This document shows positions 16,106 to 24,364 of a DNA stretch of 64,000 bases, in pieces (the stretch's first letter is position 1; each line of letters begins with the position of its first letter). The stretch is from Mesorhizobium sp. CA8 (lineage in GTDB: Bacteria; Pseudomonadota; Alphaproteobacteria; Rhizobiales; Rhizobiaceae). The translations under genes and the position numbers were made by a program. Below the pieces are notes generated by a model. It was not told where the DNA came from and did not search any database. It saw nothing but the letters and a program-made list of their open reading frames with translations. Location: assembly GCF_020164955.1 (NCBI RefSeq), contig NZ_JAIUHG010000007.1, forward strand, positions 1 through 64,000. The letters are read 5' to 3'.

Positions 16106-17205
16106 CACTCGACATTGTTTTCCTCGGCCTTTCGTTGTCCTCTTCCTGGGGCAACGGCCACGCGACGACGTTTCGGGGTCTGCTGCGAGCACTCGACAAG
16201 CTCGGTCATCGCGTCACTTTCCTCGAACGCGACGTGCCCTGGTATGCGCATCACCGCGATCTGCGCGAGGCCGACTTCTGCGAGTTGCGCTACTACGACA
16301 CGGTCGACGACCTCCGACGCAAGCATCACCGCGAGCTTCAGCGGGCCGACGTCGTGGTGATCGGTTCCTTCGTACCGGAAGGCAGGGCCGTCATCGACGA
16401 GGTCGCAGCGCTGTGCACCGGGCAATTCTGCTTTTACGACATCGACACGCCGATCACGCTGGCAAGGGTCGCCGAGAATGATTGCGACTATCTAACCCGC
16501 CGGCAGATCCCATATTTCGACGTCTATTTTTCCTTTACCGGCGGGCCGACCCTCGAACGGCTGAGATCCGAATTCGGTGCGCGCCGGGCCGAACCGCTCT
16601 ATTGTTCCGTCGACCCGGAGCAGCATCATCGAAACCGAAATGCGATCGAATGGGATTTAGGCTATCTCGGCACCTACAGTCCGGATCGGCAGCAGACCCT
16701 GGAAGCACTTCTGCTCGAGCCCGCGCGCCGGCTCCCGGACAGACGTTTCGTCGTCGCAGGCTCGCAATACCCGCACGAAATCGCCTGGCCCGGCAACATC
16801 GAGCGGATCGAGCATTTGCCGCCTGCCGAGCATGCCAGCTTCTACAGCCGGCAGCGCTACACGCTCAACGTGACGCGCACCTCGATGATCGCGGCAGGAT
16901 GGTCTCCCAGCGTGCGGCTTTTCGAAGCCGCGGCGTGCAAGACGCCGATCATCAGCGACCGCTGGCCAGGCCTGGACAGTTTCTTTCCCCGATCGGCGAT
17001 CCAGACGGCCGGCAGCGCCGATGACGTGACTGCCATCCTTCTGGGGCAGTCGGACCGCGCAAGGCTCAACATGGCCAGGCAGGCCCATTCGCTGGTCCTG
17101 GCAAGACACACCGGGGCTGCTCGGGCGCGCGAGTTCACATCCGTGCTTACGCAATCAAAGCAGATACGTCCGGTGCTCGATCTGGACGTGGAAAGTGCAG
17201 CATGA
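16102..17205 (+). CDS. CgeB-like glycosyltransferase 3
   Basis: A 367-residue CgeB-like transferase, starting at an ATGA overlap. The SSWGNGHATTFRGLLRAL opening and the SVRLFEAAACKTPIISD segment are closely matched by the gene at 26074-27174 (SSWGNGHATLWRGLIRAL, GRLFEAAACGAAIISD). The two are therefore recent paralogues on either side of the oxidase operon. The donor and acceptor are unknown. The shared motifs suggest they add the same or similar sugars at two steps, which is inference. Confidence 0.85.
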   Translation: MTLDIVFLGLSLSSSWGNGHATTFRGLLRALDKLGHRVTFLERDVPWYAHHRDLREADFCELRYYDTVDDLRRKHHRELQRADVVVIGSFVPEGRAVIDEVAALCTGQFCFYDIDTPITLARVAENDCDYLTRRQIPYFDVYFSFTGGPTLERLRSEFGARRAEPLYCSVDPEQHHRNRNAIEWDLGYLGTYSPDRQQTLEALLLEPARRLPDRRFVVAGSQYPHEIAWPGNIERIEHLPPAEHASFYSRQRYTLNVTRTSMIAAGWSPSVRLFEAAACKTPIISDRWPGLDSFFPRSAIQTAGSADDVTAILLGQSDRARLNMARQAHSLVLARHTGAARAREFTSVLTQSKQIRPVLDLDVESAA

Positions 17206-17228
17206 CAGGCAGACAGGAGAACATAGAG

Positions 17229-18521
17229 ATGCGGCGTTCAAGAACGGCCCACCAGACACCGACGGTGCTCGTCGCCGGCGGTGCCGGTTTCCTCGGTTCG
17301 CATCTATGCGAGGCCCTGTTTGAGGACGGCTATCGCGTGATCTGCATCGACAACTTTCTCACCGGCCGAATGGAGAACATCAAGTCGCTTGTCGGCCAGC
17401 CGCGCTTCCGGCTGATCGAGCAGGATATCTGCAGCCCGCTCACGCTGGGTGAGCCGGTCGATCGTATTTTCAACCTGGCATGCGCTGCGTCGCCGCCCCG
17501 CTACCAGGCCGATCCGATCCACACGACGCGCACCTGCGTGATCGGAACGCTCAATTTGCTCGAGCTCGCCGTTAGCGACGGCGCGCGGTTCCTGCAAGCT
17601 TCCACGAGCGAAGTCTATGGAGATCCCGAACAGCATCCGCAGCGCGAGGACTATCTCGGCCATGTGAACTGCACCGGCCCGCGCGCCTGCTACGACGAAG
17701 GCAAGCGCACGGCAGAGACGCTTTGCTTCGACTATCTGCGCGCCGACATGGCCGACGTCCGCGTGGCGCGTATCTTCAACACTTATGGCCCGAGAATGGA
17801 TCCTGCCGACGGCCGTATCGTCTCCAATCTGGTCATGCAGGCACTGGAAAAGCGGCCACTGACGATATTCGGCGACGGACGACAGACGCGATCCTTCTGC
17901 TACGTCACCGATCTGGTCCAAGGGTTGCTGCGGCTCATGGACATCGACCCAAATCCGCGCCAGCCGCTCAATCTTGGCAATCCGGGGGAATTCACCGTCC
18001 TCGAACTGGCCGACTTGGTGAGGGAACTGACCAGGACCCGGTCACCCATGAAATTCTTGCCGTTGCCGGAAGATGATCCGCGCCGGCGCCGCCCCGACAT
18101 AGCCCGTGCGAAGGCGCTTCTTGGCTGGTCGCCCAAAGTACCGCTCCGGCAAGGTTTGCTGCGGACGATCGCGCACTTTGCCGATCGTGACGAAAGCGCC
18201 ATGGTGCCTCGGGTTGGCGCGATCAACAAATCGGGCGCAGTTGGATTTGAGGCTGGCGATCCTGAGGACCCGGATGGTTCCCGCGCTCTTGTCGCCGAGG
18301 CGGAACATCCGACGAAGATTCTGGTTGGGCCTGATAAGAGGCATGGAGAACGCAGTGGTGCAGCCGAAGCGATCAACCAGGGACATCGACCAGATGGCGG
18401 CCGCGGAAACCGCCGCCTTCCTGCGACGAGCCTCCATCACGTATCTCGAATGCTGCGTCAGCCTGATGATGACGCATCTTCAACGCGAGGAAGTCGCCAG
18501 CATCCTCGAGCAGGAAGCTGA
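17229..18521 (+). CDS. UDP-glucuronate decarboxylase-like SDR with aberrant C-terminus
   Basis: An extended SDR enzyme. I prefer the ATG at 17229 because AGGAGA ends eight bases before it (an ATG at 17202 also overlaps the previous stop). The Rossmann motif is GGAGFLGSH, and the catalytic Y-x3-K is in ACYDEGKR, which with the preceding P-R is typical of UDP-xylose synthases. It would make UDP-xylose or a related pentose donor. Homologous sequence ends near ...RTIAHFADR (about 18,190). The remaining ~105 residues are low-complexity and run over an EcfG promoter and a small gene in another phase, so the original stop was probably lost. Confidence 0.8.
   Translation: MRRSRTAHQTPTVLVAGGAGFLGSHLCEALFEDGYRVICIDNFLTGRMENIKSLVGQPRFRLIEQDICSPLTLGEPVDRIFNLACAASPPRYQADPIHTTRTCVIGTLNLLELAVSDGARFLQASTSEVYGDPEQHPQREDYLGHVNCTGPRACYDEGKRTAETLCFDYLRADMADVRVARIFNTYGPRMDPADGRIVSNLVMQALEKRPLTIFGDGRQTRSFCYVTDLVQGLLRLMDIDPNPRQPLNLGNPGEFTVLELADLVRELTRTRSPMKFLPLPEDDPRRRRPDIARAKALLGWSPKVPLRQGLLRTIAHFADRDESAMVPRVGAINKSGAVGFEAGDPEDPDGSRALVAEAEHPTKILVGPDKRHGERSGAAEAINQGHRPDGGRGNRRLPATSLHHVSRMLRQPDDDASSTRGSRQHPRAGS
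18302..18326 (+). promoter_or_regulatory. EcfG-type promoter inside the SDR tail
   Basis: GGAAC (18302-18306), 17 bases, GTT (18324-18326). It lies inside the open tail of the SDR gene and just upstream of the small gene starting at 18355. This supports the view that the tail is former intergenic DNA. Confidence 0.65.
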
Positions 18522-18543
18522 CATGCTGCGCAAGCTGGACTGA
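18355..18543 (+). CDS. 62-residue helical small protein
   Basis: A short gene in a different frame from the overlapping SDR tail. I chose GTG at 18355 (GGAGA ends five bases before it). An ATG at 18343 in the same frame has no properly spaced ribosome site. The product is strongly helical: AAAETAAFLRRASITYLE, then LMMTHLQREEVASILEQEADMLRKLD. It has two cysteines in the middle. Its own EcfG promoter precedes it. Composition and promoter favour this frame over the SDR tail. The function is unknown. Confidence 0.55.
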   Translation: MVQPKRSTRDIDQMAAAETAAFLRRASITYLECCVSLMMTHLQREEVASILEQEADMLRKLD

Positions 18544-18609
18544 GCCTCAAACGACGTAAGCAACTCAGTCGCAGGTCCGAGCATCAACTCACCAGCAAGG
18601 GGAACCGAC

Positions 18610-18768
18610 ATGAGTCTTGGAACAATCCTCATCATCATACTCATCCTGTTGCTGATCGGTGCGATCCCGGCCTGGCCATATTCATCAGGCTGGGGCTATG
18701 GTCCTTCGGGCGTGGTCGGCGTCATACTCGTCATCCTGGTCATCATGGCTCTCATGGGCCGCATTTGA
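18610..18768 (+). CDS. DUF3309 small membrane protein
   Basis: A 52-residue protein that begins MSLGTILIIILILLLIGAIP and contains the family core AWPYSSGWGYGPSG between two hydrophobic helices. This is the standard DUF3309 layout, common in rhizobial stress regions. AAGGGGA precedes the ATG. It lies after the small gene ending at 18543 and faces the oxidase operon. The function is unknown; membrane insertion is clear. Confidence 0.85.
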   Translation: MSLGTILIIILILLLIGAIPAWPYSSGWGYGPSGVVGVILVILVIMALMGRI

Positions 18769-18802
18769 CGCTTGGATGTGCCCAAGGCCGTGCAGGATCG
18801 TA

Positions 18803-19399
18803 TCAGAACCTCGGCAGCCAATAGAGCACAGCGTAAAGGGGAAACCATGAGAGCACGACGAAATACCAGTAGAAGGCATTGTCCTCGGCATCGCTGAAGC
18901 GTTTGCCTGTTCCGTGCCGCGTGAACATCAGCACCGTCAGGACCAGCGTGTCGGCGACGTCAGTCAGCACATGCACACCATGAAGGCCGAGAAGGAGCCA
19001 GACAAAGGAGCCATACGCATTGTCGCTCCAGCGTACCGGCAAGGCCGAGAATTCCATGATGCGCAGCCCGATAAGCACCAGCCCAACCGCGCTCATGATC
19101 AGCAGCAGCAGACGGACCGAGCGCAAGCTCTCCCGCGTCGCTGCTCGCTTGATCAGGAAATTCGGCAGTGCGCTGATGACAAGGACGAGCGTGAAGAGCG
19201 CCGACCAGAGCAGGCTCAAAGGTACCGCGTCCTTCGGCCAATCCTTGTTGGTGACGGCCAGGTAGAGATAACCGCCGATGCCGAGGGCGAAGCCAGTTCC
19301 TTCCAGCAGGCAGAACGAGAAGGTCCCCCACCAGGGGGTGACACGCGAACCGAAGGCATAGGTCGGCAAACCTGAGACATCGATGACGCTGCGAGCCAT
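18803..19399 (-). CDS. coxC: cytochrome c oxidase subunit III
   Basis: A 198-residue protein with five hydrophobic helices, as expected for the short form of subunit III found with caa3-like oxidases. The start reads MARSVIDVSGLPTYAFGSRV. Helix motifs with the family HGxH (GLHGVHVLTD) and a terminal WYFVVLSWFPLY helix are present. It starts right at the stop of coxA (minus strand), so the two are translationally coupled. It stabilises the catalytic core and proton uptake in the inner membrane. Confidence 0.85.
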   Translation of the reverse strand: MARSVIDVSGLPTYAFGSRVTPWWGTFSFCLLEGTGFALGIGGYLYLAVTNKDWPKDAVPLSLLWSALFTLVLVISALPNFLIKRAATRESLRSVRLLLLIMSAVGLVLIGLRIMEFSALPVRWSDNAYGSFVWLLLGLHGVHVLTDVADTLVLTVLMFTRHGTGKRFSDAEDNAFYWYFVVLSWFPLYAVLYWLPRF

Positions 19400-21313
19400 C
19401 TAGACATTCTCCTCGATGGTTTTCGGCCAGAACCAGGCGACCAGCAGGATGGCGACGACGGGCGAACCCCAAGTAACCGCCCAAGGCGTGTAGATCGAGC
19501 CGATGAACGCGGCGGCTGTGGCGAACGCCGCCAGAAAGGGCCAGATCGAGGGCGCCGGCGATTCCTCGCGAATGTCAGGCCGGGCCTCCGTGAGGCTCGT
19601 CACGACCAGTTCGCGCTCATCAACCTTGAGGCCGCCGACCACCGCCTTGTGGTCGCCCTGATCCCACAGCGGCGAGCCGCTTGTGACGCACGGAATGCGA
19701 TCGAAGTTCTGCGGCTGGGGCGGCGAACTGGTCGCCCACTCCAACGTGTCGGCGCCCCAGGGATTGTCGCCGGCAAGGGCGCCCGAGCGGGCGCTGGCAA
19801 TCATGTTGTAGAGCATGAGCAGAAAGCTTGCGAAGAACAGCAGCGCGCCGGCGCTGGCGAGCAGGTTGAGCCCGCCCCAGCCCGTCTCCGCGGGATAGGT
19901 GTAGACCCTGCGCGGCATGCCGTGCAGACCGAGCAGGTGCATCGGAAAAAACGTGATGTTGAAACCAGTGAAGGCGAGGAAGAACTGCCATTTGCCGAGC
20001 CGCTCATCCATGAGCCGGCCCGTCACTTTCGGGAACCAGTAGTAGACGGCCGCGACAAGCGGAAAGACGGTGCCGCCTATAAGCACGTAGTGGAAATGGG
20101 CGACGACGAAATAGGTGTCGTGCACCTGCGTATCGATCGGCACCGACGCCAGCATCACACCCGAGAGCCCGCCGGCGACAAAGATGAAGAAGAAACCGAG
20201 CACGAAGATCAACGGCGTCTTGAGCACCGGCTTGCCGTCCCACAGCGTTGCGATCCAGCAGAATATCTGGACCCCGTTCGGAATGGCTATAGCCATGCTG
20301 GAGGCGGTGAAGAATGCGGCACCGATTTCAGGCAGGCCGGTCACGAACATGTGGTGAACCCACAAGCCAAAGGACAAAAAGCCGATCGCGATCAGCGACA
20401 GCACCATCGGCAAATAGCCGAAGACCGGCCGCCGGGAGAATGTCGCCACGATCGCCGACACGAAAGCGGTTCCAGGCAGGAAGATGATGTAGACTTCGGG
20501 GTGACCAAAGAACCAGAAAAGGTGCTGCCAAAGCAGCGGATCGCCGCCCGCGTCCGGATTGAAAAACTGCGTGCCGACCAGCCGCTCCATGATCAGCATA
20601 GACGAGGCGAGCATGATCGCCGGCATGGCGAAGATGATGATGAAGGAATGGACGAGCAGCGTCCACACGAAGAGTGGAATGCGGTCAAGCGTCATGCCCG
20701 GCGCGCGCTGCTTCAGGACTGTGACGACGATCTCCACCGAGACTGCAAGCGCTGCGACTTCGGTGAAAGTAATCATCTGCGCCCAGTAATCCGGCCCCTT
20801 TCCTGGGGTGAAATTCAGATTTGCGAGGGGCACATAGGAGAACCAGCCGACATCAGGGCGGATGCTCAACGCGAAACCGCCCCACAGCATCAGGCCGCCG
20901 AACAGATAGACGTAGTAGGAGAAGGCATTGAGGCGCGGAAAGGCGATGTTGCGGGTGCCGACCATGAGCGGCACCAGATAGACGGCGAACGCCTCGCCGA
21001 CCGGCACCCCGAACAGGAACATCATCGTTGTGCCATGCATGGTGAAAAGCTGGTTGTAGAGCTCGGCGTCGACGAGATGGCTGTCCGGCCGCGCGAGCTG
21101 CAGCCGCATGATGATCGCCATGATGCCGCCGGCCAACAGGAAGACGAAGGCGGTGACGGCATAGCGGATGCCGATGATCTTGTGATCGACTGTCGAGAGA
21201 ATGCCGATCAGACCACGCGCCGAGCCCCAGGTCTTGCTCAGCCGTACGCGCAGTTCCTCGTCACCCAGATCGGTGTCACGGGTTTCGTGACGTTCCTCGA
21301 CCGCCGGGCTCAT
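19400..21313 (-). CDS. coxA: cytochrome c oxidase subunit I
   Basis: A 637-residue heme-copper oxidase subunit. The ATG at 21313 forms an ATGA overlap with the coxB stop, and the 63 codons further upstream are antiphase coxB. Metal ligands are visible: a heme a histidine in TMHGTTMMF, CuB His plus the cross-linked Tyr and the D-channel Glu in GHPEVYII, the two CuB histidines in VHHMF, and both heme histidines in HDTYFVVAHFHY. The A-type Glu makes it a proton-pumping A family enzyme. A C-terminal extension with two extra helices is typical of caa3-type subunit I. It reduces oxygen to water. Confidence 0.95.
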   Translation of the reverse strand: MSPAVEERHETRDTDLGDEELRVRLSKTWGSARGLIGILSTVDHKIIGIRYAVTAFVFLLAGGIMAIIMRLQLARPDSHLVDAELYNQLFTMHGTTMMFLFGVPVGEAFAVYLVPLMVGTRNIAFPRLNAFSYYVYLFGGLMLWGGFALSIRPDVGWFSYVPLANLNFTPGKGPDYWAQMITFTEVAALAVSVEIVVTVLKQRAPGMTLDRIPLFVWTLLVHSFIIIFAMPAIMLASSMLIMERLVGTQFFNPDAGGDPLLWQHLFWFFGHPEVYIIFLPGTAFVSAIVATFSRRPVFGYLPMVLSLIAIGFLSFGLWVHHMFVTGLPEIGAAFFTASSMAIAIPNGVQIFCWIATLWDGKPVLKTPLIFVLGFFFIFVAGGLSGVMLASVPIDTQVHDTYFVVAHFHYVLIGGTVFPLVAAVYYWFPKVTGRLMDERLGKWQFFLAFTGFNITFFPMHLLGLHGMPRRVYTYPAETGWGGLNLLASAGALLFFASFLLMLYNMIASARSGALAGDNPWGADTLEWATSSPPQPQNFDRIPCVTSGSPLWDQGDHKAVVGGLKVDERELVVTSLTEARPDIREESPAPSIWPFLAAFATAAAFIGSIYTPWAVTWGSPVVAILLVAWFWPKTIEENV

Positions 21314-22131
21314 TGCGAACGCTCCGAAAGGGCGGCGAATGGAGACGATGCCGCGGAAGCAAAGGCATTTTGCTTCGCAAGATGAGCCATCGGCATTGCC
21401 GGCGCGGCTTGCTTTGCGCGCCAGCGTTCGAATTCGCCCGGCTCCAGCGCCACCACGAAGATCGCCATGTGCGCATGCTGCTGGCCGCAGAATTCGGCAC
21501 ATTGGCCGCGGTACACGCCGGGCTTATCCGCTTGGATACGGAGCTCATTGCTTTTGCCTGGAATGAGATCGAGCTTGCCGGCGAGGCTCGGTATCCAGAA
21601 CGAGTGGATCACGTCACCCGTGGTGAGCTTGATGTCGACCGCGCTGCCTACCGGAATGCGAATCTCGTTTGCCGTCTCGAAACCGTTGTTTCCTTCGTAG
21701 CGGACCTGCCACCACCATTGGTGCCCTATGACCGATATTGTTATGGCCGCCCCGACCCCATGCCCGAAACCCGCCCTTTGTCCGTCGAAGCTGAGCACGG
21801 CCAGGCCCGAGAGAATGATGAAGGTCGATGTCAGCATAGCAGCAAAGGCGATACGCACCGGCCGTTTGACGGCCGGATGCGCTTCCGCCTGTTCGCCGCG
21901 ACTGTCTCGCCGGCGTGTCAGCGCGAAGAACAAGCCGGCCATGGTGACCAGCCAGACCAGTCCGAGCACGGCCGTGAAGATCCAGAACAGAACGGCCAGA
22001 GCGTCGGCCCGCTCGCCGTGCGGATCGAGGGCCGACTGCACACCGGCGCAGCCAGAGGCGAGAGCGGATCCGCCGGCGGCAGCCATGAAGCTGGCCAACG
22101 CCCGCCAATTGGGGGCTCTTCGAAACAGAGA
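21310..22131 (-). CDS. coxB: cytochrome c oxidase subunit II
   Basis: About 273 residues from the GTG at 22131. This start gives a lipoprotein-type signal (FRRAPNWRALASFMAAAGG, then A-S-G-C30). The frame is open to 22389, but that part is antisense to a plausible small gene. Two transmembrane helices follow (about 47-70 and 90-112). The cupredoxin domain carries the CuA ligands in C-x3-C-x3-H-x2-M (GQCAEFCGQQHAHM), and the W-W-W electron entry patch is in GHQWWWQV. It accepts electrons from cytochrome c outside the inner membrane. There is no fused cytochrome domain; two separate c-type cytochromes are encoded upstream. Confidence 0.9.
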   Translation of the reverse strand, partial: SLFRRAPNWRALASFMAAAGGSALASGCAGVQSALDPHGERADALAVLFWIFTAVLGLVWLVTMAGLFFALTRRRDSRGEQAEAHPAVKRPVRIAFAAMLTSTFIILSGLAVLSFDGQRAGFGHGVGAAITISVIGHQWWWQVRYEGNNGFETANEIRIPVGSAVDIKLTTGDVIHSFWIPSLAGKLDLIPGKSNELRIQADKPGVYRGQCAEFCGQQHAHMAIFVVALEPGEFERWRAKQAAPAMPMAHLAKQNAFASAASSPFAALSERSQ

Positions 22132-22203
22132 AAACACAGCATCCGGAACTCGCCGGTCCCGTTCCGTGTTGAGGGCTTCGTAGAGTGCCGAAGAGGCTGA
22201 GCC

Positions 22204-22320
22204 GTGAGTCTGAACCGCGATACCAGGATTTTTCGCGAACCCGGATTCTTCGTTGCGACGCTCCTCGCCTTCTGCCTGATCGGCGGCGTTCTTCTGTTCT
22301 GCGGCATCTACGCGCCATAG
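22204..22320 (+). CDS. possible 38-residue single-pass membrane protein
   Basis: A short plus-strand frame from GTG at 22204 with AAGAGG (22191-22196) seven bases upstream and a TAG at 22318-22320. The product starts SLNRDTRIFREPGFF and then forms one clean helix (VATLLAFCLIGGVLLFCGIY). It resembles the tiny accessory subunits found with many terminal oxidases. It is antisense to the unused upstream part of the coxB frame and divergent from coxB. Tentative. Confidence 0.4.
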   Translation: MSLNRDTRIFREPGFFVATLLAFCLIGGVLLFCGIYAP

Positions 22321-22550
22321 CTGCGACAGGGGGCCGGGCCAGGCTGCAGTCCCGAAATTCCATGTCTCGTGAGGCCACCGGAACTGCATTCAGCCTGGTT
22401 CACCCGCAAAGGATGCTTCAGCCGGCTGTCCGCTCAGGCCGTCTGTGCGCTGTTGGAACTGGCGGGATGGGATAAAGTTCCTTGAACGGATCTCGAAGCG
22501 CGCCCTGCGCAGCAGGCGCTCTCGGCTCTGCAACGCCTCCGGGCGACGTA

Positions 22551-23720
22551 CTATCGCAGTTGCTGAGCATCTTCCGCCCGTTTGGAAAAATAGGCCGATA
22601 CCGCCCGTATATCGTCGTCCGTGAGGCGTTGGGCGGCAGTCGCCATGATACGCCAGAATGGCGTGCCGCCTCGGCTCTCGGACCGGAACAGCTTTAGCTG
22701 TTGTTCGAGGTAAGCGGCGTGCTGACCGTCGAGGCGCGGATAGATCGGATTTTTGTCGGAGCCGATGTGACAGCCGGCACAGGCAGGCACGTTCCGCTCC
22801 GGAATTCCGGCTTCTGCGATTTGCCGTCCGCCGTTGATCACCTCCGCCGGGATTTGATCCTGTTCCCCCGAGGCCGGTGACAGCGTCGCAAAATACCGGG
22901 CAAGCGCGGCCATTTCGTCAGGAGCTATGCCGGTCACCGGCAGAGCCATGAAGCCGCTCGTGCGGTCTCCTTTGGCATAGGCCTGGAGGCTGGCGAGCAG
23001 GTAAGCTTCTTTCTGTCCGGCCAGCGCGGGCACGGTGTCACTCCTGCCCTCGCCGTCGCCTCCGTGGCAGCGCATGCAGTCGGAGAGAACATCCGGGGTG
23101 GCGGGTTGCCGGTCGCTGCTGGTTACGTCGCTGCCGTTGATGGCAAGCGCCCGAAATTCATTGGGACTGAGCTTTGGGAGTTCCCGCAGGAAAGCAACCA
23201 TTGCCCAGACCTCGTCGTCGCGGTCGCGGGCCGGCCAGGCGGGCATGCCGGTGAACCGTATTCCATGCTTGACGATCCGAAAAAGCTGGGCGTCGGTCCA
23301 ATCTCCGACCGTGAGCGCAAGATCCGGCGGTTGCGGAAGCATACGCAGCACCGCCGGCGAGCGGAGCTCGCCAGGTGCGCCGTGGCAGATCGCGCAGCCT
23401 CGCGCGAAATGTCCGGCGGCCGCCGGAAGCCCCCGCCGGTCGAGCGTTTTCGGCGCGTCCACGGCCAGTGCATAAGTGCGTACGGCCGAGCGCATGGCGA
23501 GCTGAAGGAACCACGCCGTCACCTTCCAATGGCCGCTGCTGGCGCCGACGTTGAAGAAGCCGATCCATGCCGCAAGCAACAGGAAGACAGGCAAACCGAT
23601 GGCGCCGAATACGACATGCTTCAGGTGGATCATTATCGGCTGGTTCGCCACGCGAGCGGCGTCTTCTTCGGCAGTAGCGTTGGACGACGTTGTCCCGGAT
23701 TCGGTACGAGAACCGGGCAT
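22551..23720 (-). CDS. tri-heme c-type cytochrome, membrane-anchored
   Basis: A 389-residue protein. An N-terminal helix at about 36-58 anchors it in the membrane, and three CxxCH heme sites follow: C109-H113 (CAICH), C215-H219 (CMRCH) and C314-H318 (CAGCH). The last two lie in tandem cytochrome-c553/c4-like domains. The ATG at 23720 overlaps the preceding stop (TGATG). The order cytochrome - triheme cytochrome - coxB - coxA - coxC indicates that it carries electrons to the oxidase from an unknown donor. Confidence 0.85.
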   Translation of the reverse strand: MPGSRTESGTTSSNATAEEDAARVANQPIMIHLKHVVFGAIGLPVFLLLAAWIGFFNVGASSGHWKVTAWFLQLAMRSAVRTYALAVDAPKTLDRRGLPAAAGHFARGCAICHGAPGELRSPAVLRMLPQPPDLALTVGDWTDAQLFRIVKHGIRFTGMPAWPARDRDDEVWAMVAFLRELPKLSPNEFRALAINGSDVTSSDRQPATPDVLSDCMRCHGGDGEGRSDTVPALAGQKEAYLLASLQAYAKGDRTSGFMALPVTGIAPDEMAALARYFATLSPASGEQDQIPAEVINGGRQIAEAGIPERNVPACAGCHIGSDKNPIYPRLDGQHAAYLEQQLKLFRSESRGGTPFWRIMATAAQRLTDDDIRAVSAYFSKRAEDAQQLR

Positions 23721-24172
23721 CACTGCAAGGCTTTCAAATATCGCGCGATCGTCTGGATTTCGGTTTGCGGCAGCACGTCGAATGCCGGCATTTTCACGCC
23801 TGGCTTGAACAGATCAGGGCGAGCGACGAAACGTGCAAAGGCTTCCTCGGTGTTCGGCAGGACCCCGGCGCCGATCGCTGTTCGCGATCCGACATGGGAA
23901 AGGTCCGGGCCAATCGTCCCGCGGGCCTCGGTGCCTCTTATAGTATGGCATGCACCGCAACCGTTGCTCAGAAACAGCGACAGCCCGCGGCCCGGCGAGT
24001 CTTGGGATGCGGTTGGGTTCGAGGATTGCGGCGCAGCCGGAATCATGGGCTCGATCGGAGGTTTGACGACCTTCGCTTGTTGATGCCCGAGTTCCCCGGC
24101 TGCGACCCAGTTGCCGGCATAGGCAAGAAACCAAAATGCGCAGCCTAGCAGCAGGCCGGCGTTTGCTGACAT
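23720..24172 (-). CDS. single-heme cytochrome c
   Basis: A 150-residue protein with an N-terminal hydrophobic segment (about residues 5-25: membrane anchor or signal), a proline-rich linker, and one class I cytochrome c domain. The heme motif is C72-x2-C75-H76 (CGACH), and the likely axial methionine is M128 (KMPAF). It is the first gene of the oxidase operon. An exact EcfG promoter ends about 20 bases upstream, and GGAG lies eight bases before the ATG. It probably donates electrons to CoxB. Confidence 0.85.
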   Translation of the reverse strand: MSANAGLLLGCAFWFLAYAGNWVAAGELGHQQAKVVKPPIEPMIPAAPQSSNPTASQDSPGRGLSLFLSNGCGACHTIRGTEARGTIGPDLSHVGSRTAIGAGVLPNTEEAFARFVARPDLFKPGVKMPAFDVLPQTEIQTIARYLKALQ

Positions 24173-24192
24173 GACAATCGCTCCGGCGCTTT

Positions 24193-24217
24193 AACTTTGC
24201 AGGATCGGCGAGGTTCC
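24193..24217 (-). promoter_or_regulatory. EcfG-type promoter of the oxidase operon
   Basis: Minus strand GGAAC (24217-24213), 17 bases, GTT (24195-24193), 20 bases before the first ATG of the operon. Confidence 0.75.
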
Positions 24218-24296
24218 GTTCCCGTAGGCGCTTCCTGGTTCGGCAGCGACGCGGTCGTAAGCGCTGACCAGCGATCCGCAATTTTTCCGCCGGCAA

Positions 24297-24321
24297 GGAA
24301 CATTCCCGGCCGGTGCCAGTT
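24297..24321 (+). promoter_or_regulatory. EcfG-type promoter of the second glycan operon
   Basis: GGAAC (24297-24301), 17 bases, GTT (24319-24321), 43 bases before the GTG at 24365. Divergent from the oxidase promoter, with 79 bases between the two. Confidence 0.75.
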
Positions 24322-24364
24322 CGGCGGCGAGGAACATACCCCCAACAGCAGAGGCGGCGGTTTC

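Noticed and set aside
19649-21385. 578-codon open frame on the plus strand
   Set aside because: It is antisense to coxA. Long antisense frames arise from the high GC of third codon positions. The translation is rich in His, Arg, Gln and Asp with no family.
22145-22170. GGAAC-N18-GTT before the small gene at 22204
   Set aside because: The spacer is 18, one more than in all exact sites, and it lies inside the coxB frame's upstream part.
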